This document shows, piece by piece, positions 47,548 to 61,216 of a stretch of DNA of 64,000 nt. Below the pieces are notes generated by a model. The model ran no database searches, had not been told where the DNA came from, and worked only from the letters and a program-made list of their open reading frames with translations. A program made the position numbers and the translations under genes. The stretch is from Moraxellaceae bacterium (GTDB taxonomy: Bacteria > Pseudomonadota > Gammaproteobacteria > Pseudomonadales > Moraxellaceae). How positions within the stretch are numbered: the first letter of the stretch is position 1; the number at the start of each line of letters is the position of its first letter. Where the stretch lies: assembly GCA_029237815.1 (NCBI GenBank), contig JAQZBP010000006.1:1-64000 (forward strand). Direction: 5' to 3'.

Positions 47548-48510
47548 TTACAGGCAGGATGACGATGACGGCGTCGCACTCACCACCGTGCTGTAGTGGT
47601 AGGTGTAATCGCCATGAATCGGCTGCGTCCCGTCCTTGCCTGCGTTTTCTCCGATGATCCAGGTCTCGGCCTTGGGAATGCCGCCGTCGGCATAGGCCGC
47701 GATATCGGTCGTGGCGTTTCCGTAGGCGCGGATGATGTCGAGGCCGACGGTGTTGCGCAGGTATTTCACGTAACTGGTCTTGTGCGCCTGGGTGTCAGGA
47801 GGAATGGGGCCGTCGCCGTACGGATTGCTGAGGTAGTGCCAGTGCAGCAGGCCCTGTTTGGCAAACCACTCGCGCGCATCCTTGGTCACCCAGTAGGGGC
47901 GCGCCGTGAGGTAGACGATCTGGTAGCCCTTGGCCTTGTAGGCGTTCACGGTTTGCGTCGCGTAGCCGTAGGCCTGCGCGGTCTTTACGCCGGCATAATC
48001 GGCATAGGCCTCGAAGTCGCTGATCGTGAGGGTGCCGTCGATATCGAAGAGCACGGCCTTGCGGCCGGGTTCCACTACGCTGAGATAGCCGTTCACGGAT
48101 GAAAGGTCGCCTTCGACCACCATCCGCACCTGGTATTCACCGGCCGGCCGGACACCCAGGGCCGCCTGGATCTTGCCGTCGCTATCGGTGGTGTAGCGGC
48201 CCACGTACTGCCACGCGCTCATCCCGGTGCCGGTGATATACACATGGACATACTCGCCTTCGAGATCCTTGTGCAGCGCCGCGTCGTAATCAAACTTCCC
48301 GGTCATCGTGACGGCCGTACCGGTCCGTACCACCTCGTCGTGGGCCATGTGCCAGGGCTGGTAAATGCTCGCCAGGAAACGATTGCCGAAGTTGCGGAAA
48401 GACTTCTTGGCCGGATAGGTAAAAGCAGGCGTGTTGACCGGGCTGGTGTAATCGGGGCACTGGGCCAGCGCGAGGGCGGGCAGCAGGGCGATGGCGGCGA
48501 GAATGCGCAT
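47548..48510 (-). CDS. secreted LNS2/lipin-like HAD phosphatase
   Basis: A 320-residue protein with a signal peptide (cleaved near ALAQ) and an N-terminal beta-sandwich-like domain (about 40-148). A C-terminal HAD domain follows. The HAD motifs read FDIDGTLTISD (Asp156, Asp158), YLTARP, a lysine in HKTSYVKYL and GNATTDIAAY. The DxDGTxTxSD form and the following sequence resemble LNS2 domains of lipins and PI-transfer proteins, which act on or bind phosphatidic acid. The intact catalytic aspartates suggest activity. It is 40 bp upstream of the PI-PLC gene, probably in one transcript. The C-terminus is Ser-rich and ends in Cys-Leu. Confidence 0.75.
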   Translation of the reverse strand: MRILAAIALLPALALAQCPDYTSPVNTPAFTYPAKKSFRNFGNRFLASIYQPWHMAHDEVVRTGTAVTMTGKFDYDAALHKDLEGEYVHVYITGTGMSAWQYVGRYTTDSDGKIQAALGVRPAGEYQVRMVVEGDLSSVNGYLSVVEPGRKAVLFDIDGTLTISDFEAYADYAGVKTAQAYGYATQTVNAYKAKGYQIVYLTARPYWVTKDAREWFAKQGLLHWHYLSNPYGDGPIPPDTQAHKTSYVKYLRNTVGLDIIRAYGNATTDIAAYADGGIPKAETWIIGENAGKDGTQPIHGDYTYHYSTVVSATPSSSSCL

Positions 48511-48683
48511 GGCGACTCCTTGTCATGTGGTTGTTGTTTTTCCCTGATCGCCGACTGTCCGACCGTCCTGGCCGCGGCGTCGCCATTTTTAGCGCGTCCC
48601 GCAACCGCAGAGCATCACGGAAACGGGCAGGCCGGGGGTTTATCCGGACAGTCTTCCAGGCGGCGAGCCTGCGCTGCGCGCAC

Positions 48684-48706
48684 AAAAAAGCCGGCATCAG
48701 CCGGCT
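48684..48706 (-). terminator. terminator after the patatin gene
   Basis: On the minus strand AGCCGGC-TGAT-GCCGGCT (48689-48706, 7-bp stem) is followed by TTTTTG. It lies 46 bp past the patatin stop. The LNS2/PI-PLC pair should therefore have its own promoter in the roughly 170 bp that follow. Confidence 0.85.
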
Positions 48707-48751
48707 GCTTTGATCAGCTCCAGAGGGGTGCGCCTGTCGGCGGCGGCCTGC

Positions 48752-49678
48752 CTAGAAGCGCGGTGCCACGGGCGGCAAAAGGGCAGTGGGTGACGCCCGG
48801 AAGCGACTGATCGCCTGCTGGATGGCCGGCAGCATGGCCTGCGCCGCACGCTCGCCCTCCAGGATGCTCTTGTGCCGGGCCTCAAGCTCGGCCACGCCAG
48901 TATTGCCAACCCGCGGCGTGATCACGACGTCGGCTGCCGCCAGCTCCTTCTCCAGTCCCACCAGGCTCATGATGTTGATGGTCTGGTCGAGAATGCCCAG
49001 CATGCTGGGCCTCTCGCCGGGCTTCGGCCGCGCCGAAATGTCGACGGCAATCACGATGTCGGCGCCCATGTCGCGCGCAGTCGATACCGGCACCGGGCTT
49101 ACCAGGCCGCCGTCCACGTAACGGGTGCCCCGGATGACGGCCGGCAGGAAGACATTGGGAATGCTGCAGGATGCGCGTACGGCCTGCCCGGCATTGCCCG
49201 TGATGAAGGCTGCCTTGCGGCCGGTGTCCATGTATGTCGCCACCGCCGCGAAGCGGATGGGGAACTGCTGGATGCTGCGGTTGCCGACCTGCCGGTTCAC
49301 GTAATCCTGCAGGCGCTGGCCTTCGATAAAGCCCTGTGTGCTCAGCGTGAGGTCGCGGATATCCGACTCCTGCAGCGTAAGCGCCACTTCCTGCAGGTCG
49401 AAGGGGGTCTTGCCGCTGGCGTACATGCTGCCGACGAAACTGCCGGCACTGGTCCCGGTGACGATGCGTGGCCGGATGCCATGTGACTCCAGCACCTTGA
49501 GCACGCCGATATGGGCAAAGCCCTTGGCACCGCCGCCCCCGAGCGCAACCGCCACCACTGGCTCGCGCGGCTTCGGCGGCTCGGGCAGTGGCGCCACCGG
49601 CGTCTCGACGGGCGCGTTGGCGCAGGCGGTCAGGAGAAATGAAAGAAGGGCCGGAGCGAGTGCACGGACGGCAGTCAT
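48752..49678 (-). CDS. patatin-like phospholipase lipoprotein
   Basis: A 308-residue lipoprotein (lipobox LTAC, Cys19) with a Pro-rich spacer and a patatin domain. The oxyanion motif is GGGGAKGFAHIGVL, the nucleophile Ser77 sits in GTSAGS and the catalytic aspartate Asp189 in VDGGL. The serine-aspartate dyad is intact, so it should be an acyl hydrolase at the periplasmic face of a membrane. It resembles the RssA/YlbK-type small patatins. It is directly downstream of greA and carB but separated from greA by about 80 bp. It is the third lipid-active enzyme in a row on this strand. Confidence 0.88.
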   Translation of the reverse strand: MTAVRALAPALLSFLLTACANAPVETPVAPLPEPPKPREPVVAVALGGGGAKGFAHIGVLKVLESHGIRPRIVTGTSAGSFVGSMYASGKTPFDLQEVALTLQESDIRDLTLSTQGFIEGQRLQDYVNRQVGNRSIQQFPIRFAAVATYMDTGRKAAFITGNAGQAVRASCSIPNVFLPAVIRGTRYVDGGLVSPVPVSTARDMGADIVIAVDISARPKPGERPSMLGILDQTINIMSLVGLEKELAAADVVITPRVGNTGVAELEARHKSILEGERAAQAMLPAIQQAISRFRASPTALLPPVAPRF

Positions 49679-49757
49679 GGGGGGAACCATTCGCTAGATC
49701 CCGGACAAACCGGGTATGAGAAGGGGCACGCCGGGGTCCGGCGCGCCCGACGTCGTT

Positions 49758-50233
49758 TTATTCGTAGCGGACTTCGACGATCTCGTATTCGACCACGCCT
49801 GCGGGCGTCTGGATGCCGACCACGTCGCCTTCTTCCTTGCCGATCAGGCCGCGGGCGATGGGCGAGTTCACCGAAATCTTGTTGGCCTTGATGTCGGCCT
49901 CGTCGTCGCCAACGATCTGGTAGGTCTTGGTCTCGTCGGTGTCGACGTTAACGATATCCACCGTGACGCCGAAGATGACCTTGCCGGTCCTGGGCATGGC
50001 GGTGACATCGATGACCTGGGCATTGGAGAGCTTGCCCTCGATGTCCTGGATACGGCCTTCGACAAAACCCTGCTGTTCGCGCGCCGCGTGGTACTCGGCA
50101 TTTTCCTTGAGGTCGCCGTGGGCGCGCGCCTCCGCGATGGCCGCGGAGATGCGCGGCCGCTCGACGGACTTGAGGTGCTGGAGCTCGGCCTGCAGGGCGT
50201 CGTGGCCCTGCTTGGTCATGGGATAGCGCTGCA

Positions 50234-50234
<1 letters not shown>
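49758..50234 (-). CDS. greA: transcription elongation factor GreA
   Basis: Rescues backtracked RNA polymerase by stimulating transcript cleavage. It has 158 residues from the ATG at 50234, which overlaps the carB stop (TGATG). The N-terminal coiled coil has acidic tip residues in [20 protein letters not shown]. The C-terminal FKBP-like domain has [19 protein letters not shown] one codon earlier is possible but less likely. Coupling to carB is a known gammaproteobacterial arrangement. Confidence 0.97.
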
Positions 50235-53452
<3,218 letters not shown>

Positions 53453-53455
53453 GAC

Positions 53456-54586
53456 TTACTTCCGGGCCTGCATCAATTCAATGAAGTGGTCGAACAGCGG
53501 CGAGGCATCGTGGGGACCGGGACTGGCCTCGGGATGACCCTGGAAGCTGAACGCCGGCTTGTCGTTGCGGTGGATGCCCTGGTTGCTGCCGTCGAAGAGC
53601 GAGCGGTGGGTGACGCGCAGGGTGGCCGGCAGCGTGGTCTCGTCGACCGCGAAGCCGTGGTTCTGCGAGGTGATCATCACCGTGCCGGTCTCGACGTTCT
53701 GCACCGGATGGTTGGCGCCGTGGTGGCCGAGCGGCATCTTCACGGTCTGCGCGCCGGAGGCCAGGGCCAGCAGCTGGTGGCCGAGGCAGATGCCGAAGAC
53801 CGGGATGTCGGTCTCCAGGAAGGCCTTGATCGCCGCGATGGCGTAGTCGCAGGGCGCGGGGTCGCCGGGGCCGTTGGACAGGAAGATGCCGTCGGGGTTC
53901 ATGCCCAGCACGTCGGCCGCCGGGGTCTGGGCGGGTACGACGGTGACGTCGCAGCCGCGGTCCACCAGCATGCGCAGGATGTTGGTCTTCACGCCGAAAT
54001 CGTAGGCCACGACCTTGAACTTCGCCGGGGCGGACGGAGTGACATGACCCTTGCCCAAGACCCAGGAGCCTTCCGTCCAGCGGTAGCCTTCCTTGACCGA
54101 GACGACCTTGGCCAAGTCCATGCCTTTGAGGCCGGGGAACTTGCGGGCCGCCTCCAGGGCATGCGCCTCGTTCACCGCGTCGCCGGCGAAGATGGCGCCG
54201 TTCTGGGCGCCCTTCTCGCGCAGGATCCGGGTCAGGCGGCGGGTATCGATGTCCGCGATGCCGACAATGTTGCGGCGCTTGAGGTAGGAGGACAGGTCTT
54301 CCTGCGAGCGGAAGCTGCTCGGGATCATGGAGAGGTCGCGGATGACCAGGCCCGACGCCCACAACTCCTTCGACTCCTCGTCCTCCGCGTTGGCCCCGGT
54401 ATTGCCGATATGGGGATAGGTCAGGGTGACGATCTGGCGGGCATAGGACGGGTCCGTGAGGATTTCCTGATAGCCGGTCATCGACGTATTGAAGACGACC
54501 TCGCCAGCCGTGAGGCCGTCGGCACCGATGGAGATACCCCGGAAGACGCTGCCGTCTTGCAGGACGAGAATGGCGGGCTTGTTCAA
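53456..54586 (-). CDS. carA: carbamoyl-phosphate synthase small subunit
   Basis: Glutamine amidotransferase subunit. The N-terminal [15 protein letters not shown] and the class I GATase triad region ([15 protein letters not shown] with the nucleophile cysteine, [20 protein letters not shown]) are complete. The likely start is the TTG at 54586. It gives [10 protein letters not shown] aligned to relatives, lies 5 nt after a GGAGG ribosome-binding site and yields 376 residues. An ATG-based start would require a non-homologous extension through a terminator-like hairpin. A 175-nt leader separates it from a predicted promoter. Confidence 0.96.
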   Translation of the reverse strand: MNKPAILVLQDGSVFRGISIGADGLTAGEVVFNTSMTGYQEILTDPSYARQIVTLTYPHIGNTGANAEDEESKELWASGLVIRDLSMIPSSFRSQEDLSSYLKRRNIVGIADIDTRRLTRILREKGAQNGAIFAGDAVNEAHALEAARKFPGLKGMDLAKVVSVKEGYRWTEGSWVLGKGHVTPSAPAKFKVVAYDFGVKTNILRMLVDRGCDVTVVPAQTPAADVLGMNPDGIFLSNGPGDPAPCDYAIAAIKAFLETDIPVFGICLGHQLLALASGAQTVKMPLGHHGANHPVQNVETGTVMITSQNHGFAVDETTLPATLRVTHRSLFDGSNQGIHRNDKPAFSFQGHPEASPGPHDASPLFDHFIELMQARK

Positions 54587-54588
54587 AC

Positions 54589-54705
54589 CTACCTCCGAAG
54601 AAGGGTTGCGGGCGGGGAGCCCCCTGCGGGACGCGCCCTCCCGGGGGCGGCCCGTTTCGGGACGCGCTCGTAAAAAAGCGAGAAAGAGGGACTCCTTCTC
54701 GCCAT
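54589..54705 (-). CDS. possible 38-codon leader ORF of carAB
   Basis: The ATG at 54705 opens a 38-codon frame whose first codons run through the terminator-like hairpin. U-rich codons (Ser-Phe-Ser-Leu-Phe-Tyr) cover the downstream stem and T tract. Its TAG at 54589-54591 overlaps the edge of the carA ribosome-binding region, 2 nt before the TTG. The layout recalls the pyrBI leader peptide of E. coli. No ribosome-binding site is visible, so translation is doubtful. Confidence 0.3.
   Translation of the reverse strand: MARRSPSFSLFYERVPKRAAPGRARPAGGSPPATLLRR
54672..54702 (-). terminator. terminator-like hairpin in the carA leader (possible attenuator)
   Basis: On the minus strand GCGAGAAGGAG-TCC-CTCTTTCTCGC (11-bp stem with one G-U pair, 54678-54702) is followed by TTTTTTACG. 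It lies about 60 nt downstream of the predicted carA start site and about 90 nt before the carA codon. The upstream gene is on the other strand, so it does not serve as that gene's terminator. Confidence 0.65.
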
Positions 54706-54766
54706 TTTTATGATTGGGGGTGGCCGGATCGCGCGGAGACCCGCGCCGGGCACAAGCTGGGCGCAA

Positions 54767-54796
54767 ATTCTACGGAAATCCCTCTTTTATGTCCAA
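54767..54796 (-). promoter_or_regulatory. predicted carAB promoter
   Basis: TTGGAC (54791-54796), an 18-bp spacer and TAGAAT (54767-54772) on the minus strand predict transcription starting near 54760. It lies in the 406-bp region divergent to the diguanylate cyclase gene. That region otherwise holds the carA leader and no recognised gene. Confidence 0.55.
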
Positions 54797-54992
54797 CGGA
54801 CGCATGAGAGCCCGGCCGGTCGCACCCCAGGTAGACACCTGGCCAACCGCAGGGAAGCCTGCCGCCACCGGTCGGCAGTCGCTCTATTGCCCGCAGACGC
54901 CGCCTTATGCTGCCATGCCTCCGGCAGGGAGCCCCGGACCGGACAACAACAAGACTCCGATACCGTCTTCGCTACACCACAACAGGTTTGCC

Positions 54993-56207
54993 ATGGAACC
55001 TAACGACACCTCCCTGCTGCAGCAGCAACTGGACAACCGCGGCTGGCGCCTGCAATTCCCGCAGGCGCTGGAAACCGAGTTCCAGCGCGACTTCGCCCTG
55101 CGCTACCGCACCCACATGCAGCTGGCCATGCTCCTGGGCTGTTTCGCGCTGCTGGCCTGCGGTGTCATCGACCCTTTCTGGATGCCCGAGGCCGCCGGCC
55201 GGCTGTGGACCGTGCGCCTCTTCGTGGTCACCCCGATGCTGGCCCTGCTGCTGCTGAGCCGCGGCTCCCTGGGCGAACGCCACATGCAGCTGATCGCCGC
55301 GCTGGCCAGCTGCCTGGCCGTGGCTGGCCTGGTTGGCCTCTCCATCAATGCCGCCGAACCCTTCAACCACTATTACTCCAGCGCCATCAGCATGGTCATG
55401 CTGGTGGTGTTCGTGCTGTCCCGGATGCAGTTCAACTGGGGCGTGGCCTCTGCGGTGATCATGCTGATGACCCTGAATGTCGGCCTCTTCGCCTTCAGCT
55501 CGGCCGACCTCAAGATCATCACGATCAACAACTTCGTGTTCTTTGCCTCGGCGGCGTTCGCCCTGGTGGGCACCTTCCTGATCGAGCGCAGCCTGCGCCA
55601 GAACTACCTGCAGTCGCGCCTGCTCTCCATCCAGAACACCGACCTCGAAGGCTCAAACCTGCGCCTGCAATACCTGACGGCCATCGACGGACTGACCCAG
55701 ATCGCCAATCGCCGCTCGCTGGACATGACCCTGACCACCGAATGGCAGCGCGCCCTGCGCAAACGCGAACCGATTGGCGTGGTGATGATCGACGTGGACC
55801 ACTTCAAGCTTTTCAACGACACCTACGGCCATGCCGCCGGCGACGAATGCCTGCGTGGCGTGGCCGGCGCCCTCAAGGACTTCGCGCGCCGCCCGGGCGA
55901 CCTGGCTGCGCGCTATGGCGGCGAGGAGTTCGTGCTGGTGCTGACCAACGCCACCGCGCAGCAGGCCCAGATCGTCGCCGAACGCGTGCGCGACAAGATC
56001 GTGGAGCTGGCGATCCCGCACCAGTGCTCCAGCCATGGCAGCGTGACCGCCAGCTTCGGCGTGGCCAGCATGGTGCCGGGCGCCGACCAGACCGGCCCGG
56101 AGGCGCTGCTGCTCGCCGCCGACCAGGCGCTCTACCGCGCGAAGGAATCCGGGCGCAACCGCGTCTCGGTCAGCGCCTCGGGCACGGATTCGCAGGCTGT
56201 CGCCTGA
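54993..56207 (+). CDS. membrane-bound diguanylate cyclase (GGDEF)
   Basis: Makes cyclic di-GMP from two GTP. From the ATG at 54993 it has 404 residues. About six transmembrane helices lie between 43 and 197, a short coiled linker comes next, then a GGDEF domain. The active-site motif is GGEEF (309-313), with the product-inhibition I-site RxxD as RPGD (300-303) at the correct 5-residue distance. The DGLTQIANRRSLD start and NDTYGHAAGD metal/GTP motif are intact. There is no EAL domain. The open frame extends 279 bases upstream without family similarity and across the carA promoter, so I discard that part. The gene interrupts the usual carA-dapB adjacency. Confidence 0.9.
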   Translation: MEPNDTSLLQQQLDNRGWRLQFPQALETEFQRDFALRYRTHMQLAMLLGCFALLACGVIDPFWMPEAAGRLWTVRLFVVTPMLALLLLSRGSLGERHMQLIAALASCLAVAGLVGLSINAAEPFNHYYSSAISMVMLVVFVLSRMQFNWGVASAVIMLMTLNVGLFAFSSADLKIITINNFVFFASAAFALVGTFLIERSLRQNYLQSRLLSIQNTDLEGSNLRLQYLTAIDGLTQIANRRSLDMTLTTEWQRALRKREPIGVVMIDVDHFKLFNDTYGHAAGDECLRGVAGALKDFARRPGDLAARYGGEEFVLVLTNATAQQAQIVAERVRDKIVELAIPHQCSSHGSVTASFGVASMVPGADQTGPEALLLAADQALYRAKESGRNRVSVSASGTDSQAVA

Positions 56208-56222
56208 AACCGCGCCCCATAA

Positions 56223-56246
56223 AAAAACCGGCGCAAGCCGGTTTTT
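56223..56246. terminator. bidirectional terminator between the cyclase gene and dapB
   Basis: A 10-bp perfect stem AAAAACCGGC / GCCGGTTTTT with a GCAA loop lies between convergent stops. Confidence 0.88.
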
Positions 56247-56265
56247 CTATGCCTGACGCCAATAC

Positions 56266-58351
<2,086 letters not shown>

Positions 58352-58478
58352 TTCCATCACTCAACGAGCGGGTTGCAGACACGGCAACGCGGGGAATCCC
58401 CCGCGTTGCCATTTCAGAGAGGCGCGCACTGCGCGTCACGCGACTGCCGCGGTCTTGCCGTGGCAGTCGCGCAGCCCC

Positions 58479-60407
58479 TTACTTCTTGTCGTCCTTCACT
58501 TCTTCGAACTCGGCGTCGACGGCGCTTTCGTCGGTCGCACCGGCCGACGCCTGGGCGTCTGCACCGGCTTCCGCGCCAGCACCGGCCTGCGCCTGGTCGG
58601 CATAGGCTTTCTGCATCAGCGGCATGGACGCCTGCGACAGGGCTTCGATCTTCTGGTCGATCGTGCCCTTGTCGTTGCCCTTCAGCGCCTCTTCGAGCTC
58701 CTTGATCGCAGCCTCGATGCCGGTCTTCTCTTCCTCGCTCGCCTTGTCGCCGAGGTCGGTGAGCGCCTTGCGCGTGGCATGCACGAGCTGGTCGCCGCTG
58801 TTGCGGGCATTGACGAGCTCGGTGAACTTGCGGTCTTCGTCGGCATTGGCCTCGGCGTCGCGCACCATCTGCTCGATCTCGGCGTCGGAGAGGCCGGAGT
58901 TTGCCTTGATGACGATGCTCTGTGCCTTGCCGGTGGCCTTGTCCTTGGCGGACACGTTCAGGATGCCGTTGGCGTCGATGTCGAAGGTGACCTCGATCTG
59001 CGGCATGCCGCGCGGCGCCGGCGGAATGTCGGCGAGATCGAAGCGGCCCAGCGACTTGTTCATCGACGCCTGCTTGCGCTCGCCCTGCAGCACGTGGATG
59101 GTCACCGCGTTCTGGTTGTCGTCGGCGGTGGAGAACACCTGCGACTTCTTGGTCGGGATGGTGGTGTTCTTCTCGATCACCGGGGTGGCCACGCCGCCCA
59201 TGGTCTCGATGCCGAGGGTGAGCGGGGTCACGTCGAGCAGCAGCACGTCCTTGACGTCACCGGAGAGCACGGCGGCCTGGTAGGCGGCGCCAATGGCCAC
59301 GGCTTCGTCGGGGTTCACGTCGCGGCGCGGTTCCTTGCCGAAGAATTCCTTCACCTTGTCCTGCACCATGGGCATGCGGGTCTGGCCGCCGACCAGGATC
59401 ACGTCGCCAATGTCGCCGACCTTGAGGCCGGCATCCTGCAGCGCGATCTTGCAGGGCTCGATGGTGCGGCGCACCAGCTCTTCCACCAGGGACTCCAGCT
59501 TGGCGCGGGTCACCTTGACGTTCATGTGCTTGGGACCGGTGGCGTCGGCCGTGATGTAGGGCAGGTTCACTTCCGTCTGCTGCGCAGTCGACAGCTCGAT
59601 CTTGGCCTTTTCAGCGGATTCCTTCAGGCGCTGCAGGGCCAGCGGATCGTTGTGCAGGTCGATGCCGTTTTCCTTCTTGAACTCGTCGGCGAGATAGTCG
59701 ATCAGCTTGAGATCGAAGTCTTCGCCGCCAAGGAAAGTGTCGCCGTTGGTGGAGAGCACTTCGAACTGGTGCTCGCCGTCGACTTCGGCGATTTCAATGA
59801 TGGAGATGTCGAAGGTGCCGCCGCCGAGGTCATATACGGCCACCTTGCGGTCGCCTTCCTTCTTGTCCATGCCGAAGGCCAGCGCGGCGGCCGTCGGTTC
59901 GTTGATGATGCGCTTCACTTCGAGGCCGGCGATCTTGCCGGCGTCCTTGGTGGCCTGACGCTGGGAGTCGTTGAAATAGGCAGGGACGGTGATCACGGCT
60001 TCGGTCACCGGCTCGCCGAGGTAATCCTCGGCGGTCTTCTTCATCTTCTTCAGCACTTCCGCGGAAATCTGCGGCGGCGCCTTCTTGTCGCCCTTCACTT
60101 CAACCCAGGCGTCGCCATTCGGCGCGGCCGCGATGGTGTAGGGCACCATCTTGATGTCTTTCTGCACGACGTCGTCGGTGAACTTGCGGCCGATTAGGCG
60201 CTTCACCGCGAACAGCGTGTTCTTGGGGTTGGTCACGGCCTGACGCTTGGCGCCGGCGCCGACCAGCACTTCATTGTCGGTGTACGCCACGATGGACGGG
60301 GTGGTGCGCGCACCTTCCGCGTTTTCGATGACCTTGACCTTGTCGCCTTCCATGATGGCGACGCAGGAATTGGTCGTGCCCAAATCGATACCGATGATCT
60401 TGCCCAT
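58479..60407 (-). CDS. dnaK: molecular chaperone DnaK
   Basis: Hsp70 chaperone of 642 residues. The N-terminal ATPase domain has [14 protein letters not shown], the [13 protein letters not shown] phosphate loop and [10 protein letters not shown]. The interdomain linker [12 protein letters not shown] leads to the substrate-binding domain and the helical lid. The C-terminal tail is Ala/Gly/Glu-rich and ends VKDDKK. It lies after grpE with a clear sigma-32 promoter in the 118-bp gap. Confidence 0.99.
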   Translation of the reverse strand: MGKIIGIDLGTTNSCVAIMEGDKVKVIENAEGARTTPSIVAYTDNEVLVGAGAKRQAVTNPKNTLFAVKRLIGRKFTDDVVQKDIKMVPYTIAAAPNGDAWVEVKGDKKAPPQISAEVLKKMKKTAEDYLGEPVTEAVITVPAYFNDSQRQATKDAGKIAGLEVKRIINEPTAAALAFGMDKKEGDRKVAVYDLGGGTFDISIIEIAEVDGEHQFEVLSTNGDTFLGGEDFDLKLIDYLADEFKKENGIDLHNDPLALQRLKESAEKAKIELSTAQQTEVNLPYITADATGPKHMNVKVTRAKLESLVEELVRRTIEPCKIALQDAGLKVGDIGDVILVGGQTRMPMVQDKVKEFFGKEPRRDVNPDEAVAIGAAYQAAVLSGDVKDVLLLDVTPLTLGIETMGGVATPVIEKNTTIPTKKSQVFSTADDNQNAVTIHVLQGERKQASMNKSLGRFDLADIPPAPRGMPQIEVTFDIDANGILNVSAKDKATGKAQSIVIKANSGLSDAEIEQMVRDAEANADEDRKFTELVNARNSGDQLVHATRKALTDLGDKASEEEKTGIEAAIKELEEALKGNDKGTIDQKIEALSQASMPLMQKAYADQAQAGAGAEAGADAQASAGATDESAVDAEFEEVKDDKK

Positions 60408-60470
60408 TTCTCTCTCCTGGAATCAGTCGCCGGAACGGATCCGGCACGGATTGAATTGTCTTGTCGTCCG

Positions 60471-60498
60471 ATATGGCGATGCCCTTAGGGATTTCAAG
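60471..60498 (-). promoter_or_regulatory. sigma-32 heat-shock promoter of dnaK-dnaJ
   Basis: CTTGAAA (60492-60498), a 13-bp spacer and CGCCATAT (60471-60478) on the minus strand match the sigma-32 consensus CTTGAAA / CCCCATNT with one -10 change. It lies about 65 nt upstream of the dnaK start. Confidence 0.8.
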
Positions 60499-60525
60499 GG
60501 AATGCCGTGTGCAAAAAGCGCAGCC

Positions 60526-61095
60526 TCAGCCGGCGGTGGCCACCATCACCATGGCCGGCCGCAGCAGGCGGCCGTTGAGCGTGTAGCCCTTGGCCAGCAC
60601 GGCGGTCACCGTGTTGGGGGCCACCCCGGCGACGGGCTGCATGCTCACGGCCTGGTGCAGCTCGGGATTGAAGGGCTGGCCCGCGGGATCGACCGGCTCC
60701 ACCGAGAAGCGCTTGAGGGCGTCGACCAGCTGCTTGTGGGTCAACGCGACGCCTTCCATCAGGCCGCGGGTGGCCTCGTTGTCGTCGGAGGTGCTTTCGA
60801 GGGCGCGCTCGAGATTGTCGACCACCTCGAGCAGGGAGCTGGCGAAGCGCTCCAGGGCGAACTTGCGGGCGCTCTCGGCGTCGCGCTCGGCGCGCTTCTG
60901 GATGTTCTGGATCTCGGCCTGGGCACGCAGCTGGACATCCTTCACCTGGGCTTCCAGCTCGGCGACACGGGCCGCGAGGTCGGCGCCACCGGCCGGCAGG
61001 GGATTGCCGGCGTCGTCGACGGCAGTGGTGCTTTCGGCCGCACTGGCCGGGGTGGGAATGACGGGTTCCTGATCCTGCTTGTCCTGCTCTGACAT
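60526..61095 (-). CDS. grpE: nucleotide exchange factor GrpE
   Basis: Homodimeric exchange factor for DnaK. It has 189 residues with a disordered acidic N-terminus, a long coiled coil (LAARVAELEAQVKDVQLRAQAEIQNIQ region) and the C-terminal beta domain with conserved HQAVSMQP and VLAKGYTLNGRLLRPAMVMVA. It lies between hrcA and dnaK. A sigma-32 promoter overlaps the end of hrcA just upstream. Confidence 0.97.
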   Translation of the reverse strand: MSEQDKQDQEPVIPTPASAAESTTAVDDAGNPLPAGGADLAARVAELEAQVKDVQLRAQAEIQNIQKRAERDAESARKFALERFASSLLEVVDNLERALESTSDDNEATRGLMEGVALTHKQLVDALKRFSVEPVDPAGQPFNPELHQAVSMQPVAGVAPNTVTAVLAKGYTLNGRLLRPAMVMVATAG

Positions 61096-61188
61096 ACCTG
61101 CCTCGCCTTGCCTGGGTGGGGATACCGGCGGCGCCGGGGCAATGCCGGCCCGCCAGGACCGGGTGTACCGGTCTTGTCGAACTCGCCT

Positions 61189-61216
61189 TGGTGGGGTTTA
61201 ACCCGGCTGTTTCAAG
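61189..61216 (-). promoter_or_regulatory. sigma-32 heat-shock promoter of grpE
   Basis: CTTGAAA (61210-61216), a 13-bp spacer and CCCCACCA (61189-61196) on the minus strand give a near-consensus sigma-32 site. The -35 overlaps the hrcA stop codon. Confidence 0.72.
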
